DNA from: Acanthaster planci
Taxonomy: Eukaryota > Echinodermata > Asteroidea > Valvatida > Acanthasteridae
DNA: 44,862 nucleotides
Direction: 5' to 3'
Assembly (NCBI RefSeq): GCF_001949145.1
Contig: NW_019091400.1
Coordinates: 713,417-758,278 of the forward strand
Shown: positions 11,302 to 23,635 of the stretch, piece by piece
How positions within the stretch are numbered: position 1 is the stretch's first letter
Layout of the letters: the number at the start of each line of letters is the position of its first letter
Position numbers and translations under genes: made by a program
Notes under the pieces: generated by a model
What the model saw: the letters and a program-made list of their open reading frames with translations, nothing else
Database searches by the model: none
Told to the model about the DNA's origin: nothing

Positions 11302-13010
11302 ATTTTATTTCTTAATATACGTCTTCCAGTTTGGGGGAAATAAAACGAGACAAAAGTTATTTTCATGGTAGGATTAGGTCACTTTCTAAGTAAACGTATT
11401 TCGTGATGAGAAAAGGTGAAATAGTGAGCAAAACGGTGATTTTGGTCCAAAACGCTTTTTGAGATGGCACGATTATCTTCCTGACTGGACGCGTTTGCCT
11501 AACGACCAAAACTCAACTGATAACTTTCATTTCCAGACTACGTATATCCTCGCGGGCGAAATAATTCAGTTTTCAGGGATTGAAGACCTAGACAAAGTAA
11601 AGAGCAGAAGGTGTTAATTTCTGCAACCGAGGTCTATTTGCCATCCGAACACTCGCAGTGCAAAGGCCTCGGTTGCACGTATACACGATATGTGAGCTAC
11701 ATGTAACCGTCGCATCTCATGAACCGCCGCATGTCGAATGTAGTGATAGGTGCGGTGTGAAAAAGACTCGTAGGACAGAATCGGAACTGTGTATACGACA
11801 GCGAAACGGGAGCAGATCGGCAAAAAAGAACCCAGCGGGGAAAATACCTAAGACCAGAGATGAATCACTACAAACTAAAGCGGAAGAAGTACTACATGTA
11901 TACGTGTGTTTTATTAGCTCAAGAAAGGAACTTCGTCATAAATGTATTAAATTCGCCCAAGGAACAAGGGGTACAATACTGCTTTTCGTCACAAATACAC
12001 GAGCTCACCATGGCCAGCCAAGTTAGAGCAAATTAATCGGTGCAGGTACAAATAGCTGGTTAGAGAGGCTACTCAATTCTAACGTACAGCAGAAAGCAAG
12101 TCGTTTCCAACAATGATAGACCAGTGTGTTTTAATATCGATCGAATTTATTGAGACCAAGGGCTATTTTGTTCAAGGACAGATGGGTCTTTTTGACAAGT
12201 TTGCTATAACTTAAACATAGACCACAGAGGAAAAATCCAATATGCATTTTTATATTTTTCTTAGTACTAATAGTCTATGTATATGTGAGTCGAAACGTTC
12301 AAGCAATTTACATGTAGGTACATAATACATGTATCTGTAACCTCTACTAAGGAATCAGATGTTACTTTTCAGACTAGATGAGATTTGATGTTTTTTTCGT
12401 GATGGGGGTGGCAAGTAATAGGTTTGCGACAGCACCATGCGATTGTACATGGTGAAACAGCATATCTATCAATGAACAACTGATAGATAAATAATATAGT
12501 TTTATCATGTTTCAGAGTTAATTAAATTTTACATGTCCAATTCTAAAACAAAGTATAAACACTGTACACTATTAATCAATATCCTAAACACATTAGTTTT
12601 TGAAACATGTTTCCAAACTAATAGCATCAAAGTGTTTAGCATTAGAAAAAAGTCTTTAATTAAGCGCGTTCTTGTTTTTCTTGCTCTTCTTGTCTTGTAT
12701 GCTTGTTTGTTACTGATATTCCGTAAGTTTTACTGTTTCCAAGCTCTTGGATTAACTTACTTTTGAATTAATCCAGCACCAGATTAGTTAAACAGTATCG
12801 TTTGTTGGCGTGTTTGAGAGCTAAGTATTATATGTCCAGTTCCACAACAATCAAACACTACACACTATCAACAAATAGAGTAAGTAGATCAGCTTCTAAA
12901 TATGTCTCCTAACGGCACTTTTAATTTTAACAAAAAGATATGAACCTTTACTTTTTGTTCGATCAAATGAGAACAAATGAAATTCCTCATAAACTTCGAA
13001 GACTTTGTAA
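11302..13010. other. Non-coding stretch 3' of BBOX-like copy 2
   Basis: AT-rich sequence with no recognisable protein domain. The open frames at 11658-12026 (plus) and 12533-12766 (plus) have no similarity I recognise and no supporting splice or promoter context. Confidence 0.5.
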
Positions 13011-13016
13011 TTTATT
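13011..13016 (-). terminator. Candidate polyadenylation signal of BBOX-like copy 2
   Basis: The plus strand reads TTTATT, giving AATAAA on the coding strand about 157 bp beyond the stop codon of BBOX-like copy 2. The spacing is normal for a short 3' UTR. No transcript evidence is available. Confidence 0.45.
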
Positions 13017-13172
13017 TTCATCAGTTGGATAATTGTTTTTATAAACAATAAACAAGGTGTAATAATCAGATATTTAACTGGTGTTCAAATTAGTATTCGT
13101 CTCTGAAACTTTTTCGGAGGTCACAAGTACCCGTCCTGGGGTAATAAGTTTTTCCGCTTTATGCGAGCTGTT

Positions 13173-16100
13173 TTACTTGTTTGTAGGGTTTCCAAACGTC
13201 ATTGCGAGCGCGCGCAGGCGAGAATAGATCTCATCCCATTCCAGATAGCCTAATTCAAGATGGCGGTTACCGTTCTCAATCAACTTGAAGGAACTGCGAC
13301 CGTGCAACATCCGCTTGTTGTTGAACGTCAGGATGTCTCCTGGAACCAAAAATGTAAAAGAAAAAATATAAAATATAAAAGAAACCGAAAAGATAAAAAT
13401 GAATCCGAATCCCATTCAGTAACGATAATATATCACGAATAACCTGCTTTTCAAAATCAATTGTGAAGGAAGTTACTATTACAGTGTGTTTGGGAAAACC
13501 GAGATTTATTTCTTCCTTTCTTGGACATGGCTAAATATTTTGGAAATTGGCAACCACCATTTATTAACTAATGATGTGCTCTTTCTTATGACACCAAGAA
13601 ATTCAATTTACTGTCACAAATGACTAAGCACGAAGCAGTTCAATCAACCATGTCAGAACTGGTCTTGCACCAGATAGATGTTTTGGCCGGGTAAAGAAGC
13701 TTGGATCTAAACAAGGGTCGCTCAGGCCGACGAAGAACATCAGGGCTTTCCGTGAGCTGCCACAAAGAGACCCACATGGGCTGGGAACTGTCGCAGTTAG
13801 ATAGGCTGCTGTGAATCTGGTGCAAGACCATTAAATTGGATATCTTGGTGTCATACGAAAGAGGACATCATTAGTTAATAAACAAGGGTTGCGAATTTCC
13901 AAAATATTTACGGATGTCCAAGAAATAAAGAAATCAATCTAGGTTTCCTTTTTTTAACACACTATAGCAAGTTCAATTCAATAAGCTTGATAACAATTAA
14001 CGCCAATTATGCTGATGAAACAACTTAGAATTTGTTATTATTTATAATCTAAATGTTTATGCTATATTAAAAAAATAAAGGTTTAGAAATCAACATAGTC
14101 TGTCTGGTACCACCCCATGTAACATATTTAATACATTGAATAAGATATAAAATTCCGGGAACACAATCAAAAATGGCTTCCCCATGTACAGGATCTACCA
14201 ATTCGGGTCTTTTAAGTTTAACCCCTCACAAAAATGATCATGATGAGGTCCATTTGTCTCGCTTTTAACACGCAGTAGACTTTGAAGCACACTTCAGTCT
14301 ATCAAAAAAACCCTGCTTAGTCTGCTTAGTAGCGCTTTCATGAAAAAAGAGGTACGCCTGTTATTGCCTTGACCTTGAAATACTAACTGGACAGCGTGGG
14401 TGTGAAACTGTTGTAGGGATGCTGTTACATACAACAGTACATCCACATCACGTCGACGATACTAACAAATACATGGCATTTTCCACACCCTCTCAGCAAT
14501 ACATGGTTGAGGGTAGGGGACCTATAGTACAGAGCAGTAGATTTTGTTTTCAAGGTTCTGCGTCTCAGTACGTGAACATGTACCTATGCAGTGTACAACG
14601 TTTGAGTCTTTTGGATCTGACGACGATTGGCAGGTGGATCGGTTGGGGGGTGGCATGTTAAACTACCTGCCGTACGATACCTAGATCATTTATTTTTGGC
14701 GTGTAGGAGCTTGTTGCACGGTACTTGCTCAGCAAAACTCCGTTGCTGCGTTATTTGATCTGACGCTTTCTTCCGTTCTTTCCACCCCACTCTGTCTTTC
14801 GTTATAATGGTTTTATAACGTACAACTGCCAGTACGAAATACATGTACATGCAAAATGCTATGTGAGCCAGAATGCAAGAGTGCACATAGACCAGTTCAC
14901 CAAGATAGACCAGTCTTATTTGTGTGTGCGTACGCATAAATGGCAAGTGGAGGCGACAAGCTCGAGCGGCCCATTGAAAATGTACAAGGCGCCACATCTC
15001 AACATCATTTTCTCTCACAGCTTCTTCACTTTCCGTCGGCACATGTTTTGCAGATGTTGTCAGCCCGATCAAATCCTGCTTTCTGTGGACACTTTCGTAG
15101 GGATTTCAGAAAGCTGGCCAAACCTGTCTCCTCATAATGAGTGTAAAACACCTTAAAAGTACAGTTCAGGAAATGTTTGAATGACAATGTTATTCTGTAC
15201 CTTTCTGCATTTTGTACTTGAGTACGTTTTCCGGTTGCTGGAGCATCTTGAAGTATTTATCAAGGGCGCGGTAAATGGGCAGCACCTGGTCAACGGGAAC
15301 TCGGAGCATGGGGTCCCGGCTGTGGTTGCTGAGGATAATGGCCTCGATGTTACCACGTTCGTTAAGCCTGTCAGAGAATAGAATTCTTGAGATATCTCAG
15401 GCTTCGGCGCACAATAGACAATGTGATTTGGACCAATACTTCATGGAATTTGCGCGGTAGCCCGAAAGCTAACCTGGGGGTTGATTCTTCCACTGTTTGA
15501 CTTTGCTTGGTGGAAAGCCAACGGAGTACAGCATTAAAGCACGTATGTTCTCCCTTTCCACTTAGTTTGTGTATAATAGCGCCATGGTTTAAGCGCATGC
15601 GCAAAAATTCGGCAAAGTCGTGGTCACTTTCTGTTGCTTGTTAAAATGACGACGCCAGTCAGCAAACGACTACACGTATACCGAAATCAATCTCTGGATA
15701 TTTTCTGCATTGTGTGAAAGTTTGCTGAATTTATACCAGAGAAATTTAATCAGGCTTCAGATTTCAATTTGGGATGTGTTTCTTGTTAATCATAAGTGGC
15801 ATTTTGGAGGAAACGGGATGAAAAATGTCTATGTATGTTACATATTGTAAAAAGGGGTATTTTAATTAAACTCGAAAATCTGAACTGTTCTCCAGTTTTT
15901 CCACACATGCTGCATATCTTGATTATTGAAAGAGTGTTTGAAAGAGGTTACCACGTTCTGTATAAGCTATTGCGAATTGTCCTTTGTTAGTTTGATCAAT
16001 TTCGGCTCTCTGTTGACCGGTCTGTCGTGATTTATGTGTGCACGTTCATGTACTGTAGGCCTACATGTGTAATCCATCAAACTCTATAACCTCTATTATA

Positions 16101-18965
16101 ACATAATGAGCAGCCATTTCCCATAGACCCGTGTGTTACAAATATGTTAACGGCGCTCCGGCGAAGAAAACAGATTTGGGAAGTAGTTCTGCTGTCAGCG
16201 GGCAAGTTCAAATCAGCAGTGGGCAAGGTCAAGTGACGATTACTCCAAAACTTTATTTCGACTTAAGTTGCCCAAACGATGAATGGTTTGGACCAATCCA
16301 TTTTCAAACAGGAACTGGGGCAACGGGTCGTATGAATAAAAACTAGCAAATGCTATGAAGTTCAAGCAAATGCTATGAAGTTCAAGCAAACAGAAAAAGC
16401 ATTTACTGATAAGTAAAAGCATTAGAATAAGCAATTGTTTGAATTTGTATGAATAAAATGTTTCTTTTACTGTTCAGCATCTGCTTGTACAAATAGTAGC
16501 AAATGCTTTATGCTTGTGGCTGACTTCACAGCCATACGGTTTTGCACAATAGAACTTCCATTGTCTGCACGTACAGACACACATAGTGCAGCGCAGTGCC
16601 GTATCTTGAGACCTCAGCATGGCAGATAAGCACGATGGCAGTAATTTTTATCGCAAAAACCTTGATGAAGAAATTTGCTCTGCCACTCTCAAATCGGTAC
16701 AACTGCCTGCATCTGGTTTCTTGAGATTCCCTCCGAAAGGCATACAGCTTTTCCTATCGAATGGCATTCATGAACACTGCTATTTTGAACATTAGTAAAT
16801 GCTCCTCGTTTTCAAGCTTGCCCTGACCCAGTCTTGAAAAATGTCAAGTAAATACTACAATTCTGTAGAACTTACTCATTTTTATTCATACAAAATGAAG
16901 CAACTGCTTATTGTCAAGCATGAGCTTAAAGAGTAAAAAATTGCGTTAAAGTAAAAGTGTTTTCTTCATTATTATTCATACAAACACGAGTAGGCCTAAA
17001 TGCTTCAAAATGGTAGTAAAAGCTAATGCTCCTTTTTCTTCACCACCCATGGTCCATGAAGTACACACAGTCGGAAACCGCCCTCACACTTGCTCAAGTG
17101 AAGGTTACCTGATAACAGGGTGTCTGCCGTGTAGGTAGAAACGTCCAAAATGGTCTGTTCCCTTGTCAGAATATTCAAACTGGTAGGTCGTTAGGAGACG
17201 GAATGCTTCCGGGTCAATTTCCTTGAGATCCATGGCGACCTTGAAGCCGTCCGAAATGAGGTTTTCGCCACCTTCCCCCTTGGAATGCTCGATGCAGTGC
17301 AGCATTACGAACTGTCGGACAAGAAATCTCGACTGAAGCTCTACTATTGTGAGTAACGGCACATATAGTAGCCACTAGAAACGAAACGTTCCTTTCTGTC
17401 GAACAAGTTATGAGCAAACTGGCGACAAGCCTTTCACAGCTGTCCAATGATGCATTGGCAACTCTTGTTACCCTGGGCAGGGATTTTGCTAAGCAATCTT
17501 AAGGGAGTCAGTTTATTATAGCCAAGGTTCCTGATGGGAAAACACCTTACTTGTGTATCTGAATACAAACTGATTGGTAGCAAGTCCCAACACGAAAAAC
17601 AAAATGACACCACGCAGTATATGAACGAAAGGGCAGACGTTCACTTCGAGTTCTCAGCTTGGGGATGGTGTACTCATTATGAGAATATCTCAGCACAAAT
17701 CGCACTGGCAAGTTAAAAGGAAGTCTCCATTTGTAAATTTTCACCCAAGTAAAATAACTGATGGATAACTAAGAATTTATCGACGATTTCGAGATAAACA
17801 GAGCCTTTTGAGTAACAAAGGCTTTGGTAATACATGTAGTGCGAAACTTACCCCTGGCTCATGCATGTAGTAAGCGTAATCAGTGTGCAGTGCAAGCGCA
17901 CCTGACGTGTAGCCAACGCTGTTTGGATCATCTTTACTCTTTACTTGGCAAGTTACCCTGCAGAGGGAAACGTCGATTCTTGAACTCTGCATCATTTAAC
18001 AGAGGAGTTAATTGATTCTTTGAGATTGCTTATGAACATTTGAAATTACTGTGTAATGTTTCAAACGTGCTGATTTTGTTCCAACTTATACAGCTTTTCC
18101 TGGCAAAGAGCAAATATGAGATTTCGAATTGGTGTGAAACGAACCCGTAAATAGTAGATCGAAGATAGGCCACCCGTCCTGCCAGCTTGTGCAGCTGCCC
18201 GAGTTCTGCTGGGGCATTTTTCACCACAGCAATCCCTCGAGCCATCACCTCGTTCAGCCAGCCGTATAGGACTTGGTCGTCCGTTAGCACCTCACCAAAA
18301 TCAAAGCACTTTGGGAAGACGTCAGCACCCAAGAAAATCATCTCTGGATTGAATAGCTGGTCATCCGGGGATTTATCAAAGCGATAATATCTCAGCCAAT
18401 CAGTAGTAAATTGGCTCTTGTGACTGTCGTCCCATTGGACAATTAACTTTGTCCCGTCGGAAGATAATTCAGCGGAGTCAGCCACAACGTCGACCTCCAC
18501 TATCTGCGCGCTTGGTAAGCGGCCCAAAGCAGTAGGGTGGAAACAATCTGGACAGTGACAATTGTCCCGAAGCCAGACGAATGGAAAGGCCTGGCTTTCA
18601 GCGCCACCTTCCCAGGAAACAAGGAGTTGCTTCTTCTCGGTGTCTACCTCCACGTTGGTCAGCTTTTTGAAGTCATTCTTGCCAGGGTCAGCGGGTGACG
18701 CTGTACTGGTTAGTGGCTGCGGTGGAATAGTGACGAACACCTGTGATGCTTGGGTGCAGTAAAGCTTGGCAGAGGCCTTCCACAAAGCATCCTGCTGGTC
18801 ACGAGAGTGACAAAAGAATAGTTTCTGGCTGGCATTTTCCTTGCGCAGTGAATGCAGTGTGCTCCGTGTATTTCCGAGACCATTCATGCAAAAGGCATAT
18901 CTAGGTGTCGACACTCGCGAGAAAAACTGAGCCAAATACGTGCGCCGTAAAAACGAGGAAGCCAT
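13173..18965 (-). CDS. Gamma-butyrobetaine dioxygenase-like gene, copy 2 (complete, 5 exons)
   Basis: Predicted carnitine-biosynthesis dioxygenase (gamma-butyrobetaine + 2-oxoglutarate + O2 to carnitine + succinate + CO2; Fe(II), ascorbate). Exons on the minus strand: 18965-18145, 17957-17852, 17311-17109, 15367-15201, 13339-13173. All introns are GT-AG and the phases join to 487 codons plus stop. The zinc site is WLRDNCHCPDC (Cys136, Cys138, Cys141) with His182. The dioxygenase iron ligands are His298/Asp300 (LHTDY) and His445 (MLHGR); the following Arg447 is in the usual 2OG-binding position. The last exon (RHLELGYLEWDEIYSRLR) follows BBOX rather than trimethyllysine dioxygenase. Human BBOX1 is 387 aa; the extra length is a ~110-residue N-terminal extension whose first 20 residues have several Arg and no acidic residues, so mitochondrial targeting is plausible. 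Intron 4 holds a large foldback repeat. An in-frame upstream ATG (19010) is not shared with copy 1; MASSF is. Confidence 0.92.
13480..13985. mobile_element. Foldback (MITE-like) element in intron 4 of BBOX-like copy 2
   Basis: About 130 bp at 13480-13610 recur as the reverse complement at about 13845-13980. Shared phrases include TTTCTTGGACAT, TAAATATTTTGGAAATT and TTTATTAACTAATGATGT. A further inner pair, TGGTCTTGCACCAGAT (about 13660) and ATCTGGTGCAAGACCA (about 13815), shows the pairing continues toward the centre. No transposase frame is present. In pre-mRNA the whole segment could form a long imperfect hairpin. Confidence 0.8.
16328..16990. repeat. Repeat cluster in intron 3 of BBOX-like copy 2
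   Basis: The motif GTATGAATAAAA occurs at about 16330 and 16448, and its reverse complement TTTTATTCATACAAA-like at about 16878 and 16972. This gives an inverted arrangement over about 650 bp. Within it, AGCAAATGCTATGAAGTTCA is repeated twice head to tail at 16346-16385. It is probably a degenerate foldback element; the boundaries are uncertain. The rest of this intron has no recognisable gene. Confidence 0.45.
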
Positions 18966-19034
18966 CTTGGTGCGCTGTAGAATAAAATAGATACTGTTAT
19001 TGTCAATCATACAATATTATTCGTCCATTACAAT

Positions 19035-19145
19035 GTGAATATACATTAACGACTGTTAAATATTACATTACCGGACAAATGTTATAGTTAGGAAACATGC
19101 AGTGAATATTCAGCTCAATTTGTTTTCATGCATATTACTGTGTGG
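19035..19145 (-). promoter_or_regulatory. Upstream block shared by both BBOX-like genes (copy 2)
   Basis: This is the counterpart of the block at 2905-3045. The TGTTTTCATGCATATTA stretch at 19121-19137 is identical to copy 1 at 3021-3037. Similarity to copy 1 fades at about 19145, marking the upstream edge of the recognisable gene duplication. Promoter function is inferred from position only. Confidence 0.45.
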
Positions 19146-19887
19146 GTTGAAAAATCAAAGGGGAAGGACTTCCTAAGGTTGTCTAAAATATTTTACGACA
19201 GAGGTAGAGGGTGTATTGTAATTGACTTTTTTGTATGCAGCGGTTATAGTTTCTGCGAGTTATGATTCATAACATTGCTGGTCGTCTGTATAAAACATAA
19301 TCAGTAATCATTAAATAATCACCAATAATTACCACAAAGTTGTAACGATCTCGACCACGAAACTATCGCAAACACCACAAATATGAATCCTATTTCTTTT
19401 TAATAAATATGAACGCCCACGTCATAAATTAACACCGATGGTATACCCAGCACGATATGCAGTAAAGATGCACAAGCTGTATATCTTAAGGCTATTGTGC
19501 CTATGACACCCTGTCAGAAATCTGAAAGGAATGCCAAAGATTCCATCAACACAAAAGAAGACACAAGAATGGGGGAGCCCCCCCCCCCCTTGCCGCATAT
19601 CATGCGTCATATGACCAATGGGTACCTGGCTATACCACCAAAGCGTGAACGAGTGGCAATCGTAGCTATCCATACTAATGGTGCACAATAAGCCTTTGAG
19701 AGTTAATTCAGAATAAAATCTTGTACGTTAAATTATCTGATTGCACATAAACATAAGTTGAATTCCCCAAGACTAAAGACACTGTTGCCATACCTCGTGA
19801 TTCTGGGCAAGCCTTTGCACAGCAACCATCATCTCTGGAATGGGCTGGTGCCTTATGGTTTGTGCCCTTCTTATCCAGTGAAAAAGG
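19146..19887. other. Non-coding stretch
   Basis: No gene recognised. It contains a C-homopolymer run at about 19579-19589 and AT-rich DNA. Confidence 0.45.
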
Positions 19888-20000
19888 GTATTGTTGAAAG
19901 GCATTTCTTACGTAACTAGGCAATCGCTTGCCCGAATCACAAGGTGTAGCAAAAGTGCCTTTACCAGATTTTATTCAAATTTTACTCGCACAAGGCTTTT
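19888..20000. repeat. Diverged fragment of the 1-690 repeat (copy 3)
   Basis: Phrases such as TTACGTAACTAGGCAA, GCTTGCCCGAATCACAAGG and TTTACTCGCACAAGGCTT match 88-245 of copy 1 in order, with substitutions and a deletion. Only this portion is present, so it is an old partial copy. Confidence 0.65.
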
Positions 20001-20819
20001 TAGAAAAAAAGGTGGATGCACGGCCGCCGGAATTTTTTTCCGCGGGAGGGGGAGGGCACTATTAGGGGTAAAACCTTTATTGGCTAAAATAATGAACAAA
20101 TAGCGAAGGGGTTCAATTTTGAGATTTCTGTTCAAAAGCAAATTGTTGGTTTCTTTTATCCCCTTATACATGTATCTATTTTATAAAAACAATTCTCTTC
20201 CTTTCCCATTATTATTCTTCATTTGTATCCCAAGAGGGGACAGCATCCCTCTTGCCCCACTTGCGGCATCATGGGTAGATGGTCTCTGCTCTGCAAGACC
20301 CGGCCACGTCCCAACTTTGACCACCATTTAAATCTGCTTTGGGCACTAGGCCCAACTCTGGACACTCATCCCAATTGTGCCGATACAGTTCAGTATGTCC
20401 AACTGTACACGCAGCTGCGTGTTCACGTGATCGTGCATACTAGTTCAATATCATGCCTGTAAACAGGAGTGAAAGCTATACAAGTTTGAATTTTGTCTAA
20501 TGTTAATTCTTCGAAAATTAATACAATCAATGATTCAACCCTCAAATGAGACAACATTTTTTAACCTAACGTAAATGCGGGAGCACAAAGAAATACACGT
20601 TGGAACTTATAAGTAATTATATCCCTGGAAACTACCTTGTATTCAAGCTTTACATATGTTATTTAAGTCTTTACTTCATTACCGGCCAGAAATAATGAAA
20701 AGTAAATTAAAGCAAACAATGAGAAAATTTAGAAAAAAGGAACATGGTGGCATGTGATTTTCATTTGCTGCATATTGTGGCGAAACAGGGTAGCTGCGCA
20801 GACTTGTGTTTAGTCTGGG
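20001..20819. other. Non-coding stretch
   Basis: No recognisable coding sequence or repeat boundary. The open frames here are short and carry no domain signature. Confidence 0.4.
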
Positions 20820-21100
20820 TCATTAATAATTCGGGCCATCTAATCATGCATTAAACATGCGCGCAGCAACCAATCAGAGGCGCTGGCTGCGTGGGTTGCC
20901 GGGACTTCTCAAGATGGCAGCGTGCTAACCAGAGCTCTGTGGAGTTGTGTTGTGTTCTGAGTTTCGAGTGTAAATCTGACGTACGACCGCTGGTGGTTGG
21001 GGATCTACCTCAAGTGTACCTGGTGCGATCGGTTAGTGGGGTGCTTGTTCTCAGTTGCCGGAGCTGCCGATTATATCAGATCTTTTTGAAGATTAGGAAA
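20820..21100 (+). promoter_or_regulatory. Possible TATA-less promoter or LTR segment beside the assembly gap
   Basis: An inverted CCAAT-type box in ACCAATCAGAGGCG lies at about 20869-20882. About 25-30 bp further is a CTCAAGATGGCAGCG element of the kind seen around YY1-type initiator sites. The frame starting at 20891 is cut by the gap, so no protein can be judged. Beyond the gap, an AATAAA at about 21799 is followed by DNA without genes. A retrotransposon LTR (promoter left, polyA right) is an alternative to a gene promoter. Confidence 0.3.
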
Positions 21101-21412
21101 NNNNNNNNNNNNNNNNNNNNNNNNNNNNNNNNNNNNNNNNNNNNNNNNNNNNNNNNNNNNNNNNNNNNNNNNNNNNNNNNNNNNNNNNNNNNNNNNNNNN
21201 NNNNNNNNNNNNNNNNNNNNNNNNNNNNNNNNNNNNNNNNNNNNNNNNNNNNNNNNNNNNNNNNNNNNNNNNNNNNNNNNNNNNNNNNNNNNNNNNNNNN
21301 NNNNNNNNNNNNNNNNNNNNNNNNNNNNNNNNNNNNNNNNNNNNNNNNNNNNNNNNNNNNNNNNNNNNNNNNNNNNNNNNNNNNNNNNNNNNNNNNNNNN
21401 NNNNNNNNNNNN
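21101..21412. other. Assembly gap (312 N)
   Basis: An unbroken run of N. Any frame spanning it is meaningless. Confidence 1.
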
Positions 21413-21567
21413 TTTGTTGCAGTTTGGGAACTGTGTTGCTTCGTAAGGCAGTATAGATTATTGTTATAAGTCTACACCGTTGTGTTGTACAGTTACGAAG
21501 ATTGTATTTGCTTGTGTGGTCAAGACTTATTAGTTATAAGCCATCTGTAGATTATTTATTTAGACTT

Positions 21568-21668
21568 GAGAGTTACCCTGATCACTGTTAGGGTTACCTG
21601 GTTATCGTGAGGGTTACCCTGATCACTGTGAGGTTTACCCTGATCACCGTGAGGGTTATTCTGGTGTA
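21568..21668. repeat. Minisatellite, ~30-bp imperfect unit
   Basis: Four imperfect copies of GAGGGTTACCCTGATCACTGT, some extended by a TTATCGTGAGGG variant. Individual units contain TTAGGGTTAC-like strings, but these are not a telomeric array. The flanks 21413-21567 and 21669-22300 contain no recognised gene. Confidence 0.7.
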
Positions 21669-22299
21669 GGTTAAGGATAAGGCTGATTAATCACGTTCGT
21701 GGTGCAGTAGATCGCGTAGGACTACCTGCCCGTGAGGATAATTTTGTATATAGTTAATTGCTGTTGTATATAACGGATAACTGAGCACTAACACTGAATA
21801 AACCATCGTGGGATTTAGCCAGTCCTGTATCACTTATTGACATCTATCGTAATCTTTATTGGCATTGGGATCAATTACCTAATCACAGAGCGGTGGTAAA
21901 CTTCCACCAAACGAACAGCCCCTAAGGCATAGTCCACCGTTCGTTAACTGATATCCCCCCTTGCGTGTGGATAGCCGCTCATTCTTGCGTAAGGTTAAAT
22001 AAATATATTTGTGGGCTTAGGCCAGGTCAATTCTATCTCCGCTCAGGCCAGTCTGCTGGTCCGCCACAAAAAGGTGTTAGTTGTCCCGCCACAATATGAA
22101 CACGCGTGCGTTTTAGTGCGGAATCCAGCACAACGGCTGAAGGGGATTGCTGATCAATTTTTAAAAATACATAAAAGTTAGGAATGAAGGAAAGAGCAAA
22201 AACGTCAGAACTACAGTTCAAACAAGTACAAAATATTGCAAATTGACGAAAGCAAATGAACTTCTGAACAACACTTACGATAGCAAGCGAACAAGGCGA

Positions 22300-23635
22300 A
22301 ATTGCAGTTACGAAAGCCGAAATCCTGTATTTCAGCTTTCTTAAGGGGGGCACCAACTTTCAGTGGTGTGCTTTTGTTAGCCTTGTTCAATCTCCATTCA
22401 TCCGGGGTTTTTTTGGGGGGGCACCTGGGGGCACGGGGGTACACGTGTTCTCCAGGCCCCCGTGGCTACGGCACTGCCGAAGCGCCCCCGGTGAAGCCTA
22501 CGTACTCCAGCCTATACGGGCACGTCGCGCTGTCAAAAGGGTGAAAATGGTAAAATTCAAAGTGAGACTCACCCGTGGCTCTAGATGTGGAGTTGCAACC
22601 AGCAGCAGCGAATAGTCTAGCTCCTAGCACTAACGTATCTATACACAGTAAATGTTTGAAATGGATATCAACGATTGATCTGGACGAAGACGACAGTCCA
22701 GAGTCGAAAACTGTATTTGAGGTCCGTTGCTGACCTCTGCTCCCCTCATGTGTTGTCATAGTTTATGACTCAATTCCTCGGACGGTGGTTAATTTCTGGA
22801 GTATTTATCTAATCCTGTTTGTACGTGAGCTAAAAACGATTTCTATTATCCCATTTAAATTATTGGGGAAATCATGAAATTGAAAAGCGATAGAAATTTC
22901 ATTCCCTGGGAGTAATGTACAGGATTTAAAAAAAGAGAGAAACACCTTTAAAACACATCCATGAATGGGAAAAGACACATTTGCACTATACAGCGCACCT
23001 TTGCTCCGAACTTAACTGAAGGGCCGAGCCATCTTAAAGTATTTTGGAGAGGATGGGCCTCAGTACTTGTACTTATTTTTCAGTAAAGCATTTCTTATAG
23101 GATCGACCACGGTGAATTTTTTCTGATCGGTTTCAATATCCTTTAACACGCCTTTTCCTTTTGCCTCGATTCAGACTTACAAATCTTCGTGACAAAAACA
23201 TCATACCTTGATTGTTATCCTGCACTTTAAGGAAGATTTCTGTGACAATCTGCTTTCAAGAGGCTCCATTAAATTTAGAGTTCACCGTGACATCCCTGCC
23301 CAGACATCGGGCCCGGCCGGTTGCTCACTTAGACGGTTTGACCATGAAAACACCGATTACTATCAAATCCTCTTTCGGTTATTTATTAGCCAAACAAAGC
23401 TAAAAGTATCGCTTCATCCCCGGTGCCGTGATTTTCACATCGATATACGCCTATGCAACGATCTTCATAACAAGTCACTTCGCGTTGAATTACTTCAGAA
23501 AATCAGTAACAGTTTCAACAAACCTGCGAGTCCACAGCGGTGACGAGGTAAATTAAAAACGTGAACAGATGCTTCAGGCAAGATAAAGGTTGAGATATCT
23601 CAACCACAAAGTGTGCCCACCAGCGTGCTATTCCA
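22300..23635 (-). repeat. Dispersed repeat, arm A of an inverted pair
   Basis: Blocks at about 22320-22650 and 23330-23635 match, in reverse orientation, about 42230-42610 and the parts of 41050-42235 listed for arm B. Arm A carries about 680 bp (22651-23329) that arm B lacks. The G/C-rich part (GGGGGCACCTGGGGGCAC-like text at about 22415) and the surrounding sequence look transposon-derived. The family is not identified. Confidence 0.7.
23208..23543 (+). CDS. Unrecognised ORF, last ~65 codons conserved in the inverted repeat copy
   Basis: A 111-codon open frame with no family I recognise. Its C-terminal part (from FDHENTDY through KVSLHPRCRDFH to KISNSFNKPASPQR and the stop) is retained in the inverted copy, read leftward from about 42235 and again at about 41262-41140. 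There are substitutions but no frameshifts or stops in the shared blocks, apart from an insertion of roughly 870 bp. This could be coding sequence of a transposon or simply a slowly decaying repeat; the N-terminal half is not in the second copy. No signal peptide or domain is visible. Confidence 0.25.
   Translation: MIVILHFKEDFCDNLLSRGSIKFRVHRDIPAQTSGPAGCSLRRFDHENTDYYQILFRLFISQTKLKVSLHPRCRDFHIDIRLCNDLHNKSLRVELLQKISNSFNKPASPQR

Noticed and set aside
16131-16346. 71-codon plus-strand frame in BBOX intron 3
   Set aside because: No recognisable domain, no bounding splice sites that fit, and it runs into the repeat cluster.
21568-21668. TTAGGGTT-like strings as an interstitial telomere
   Set aside because: The hexamer is not iterated; it occurs once within a longer minisatellite unit.
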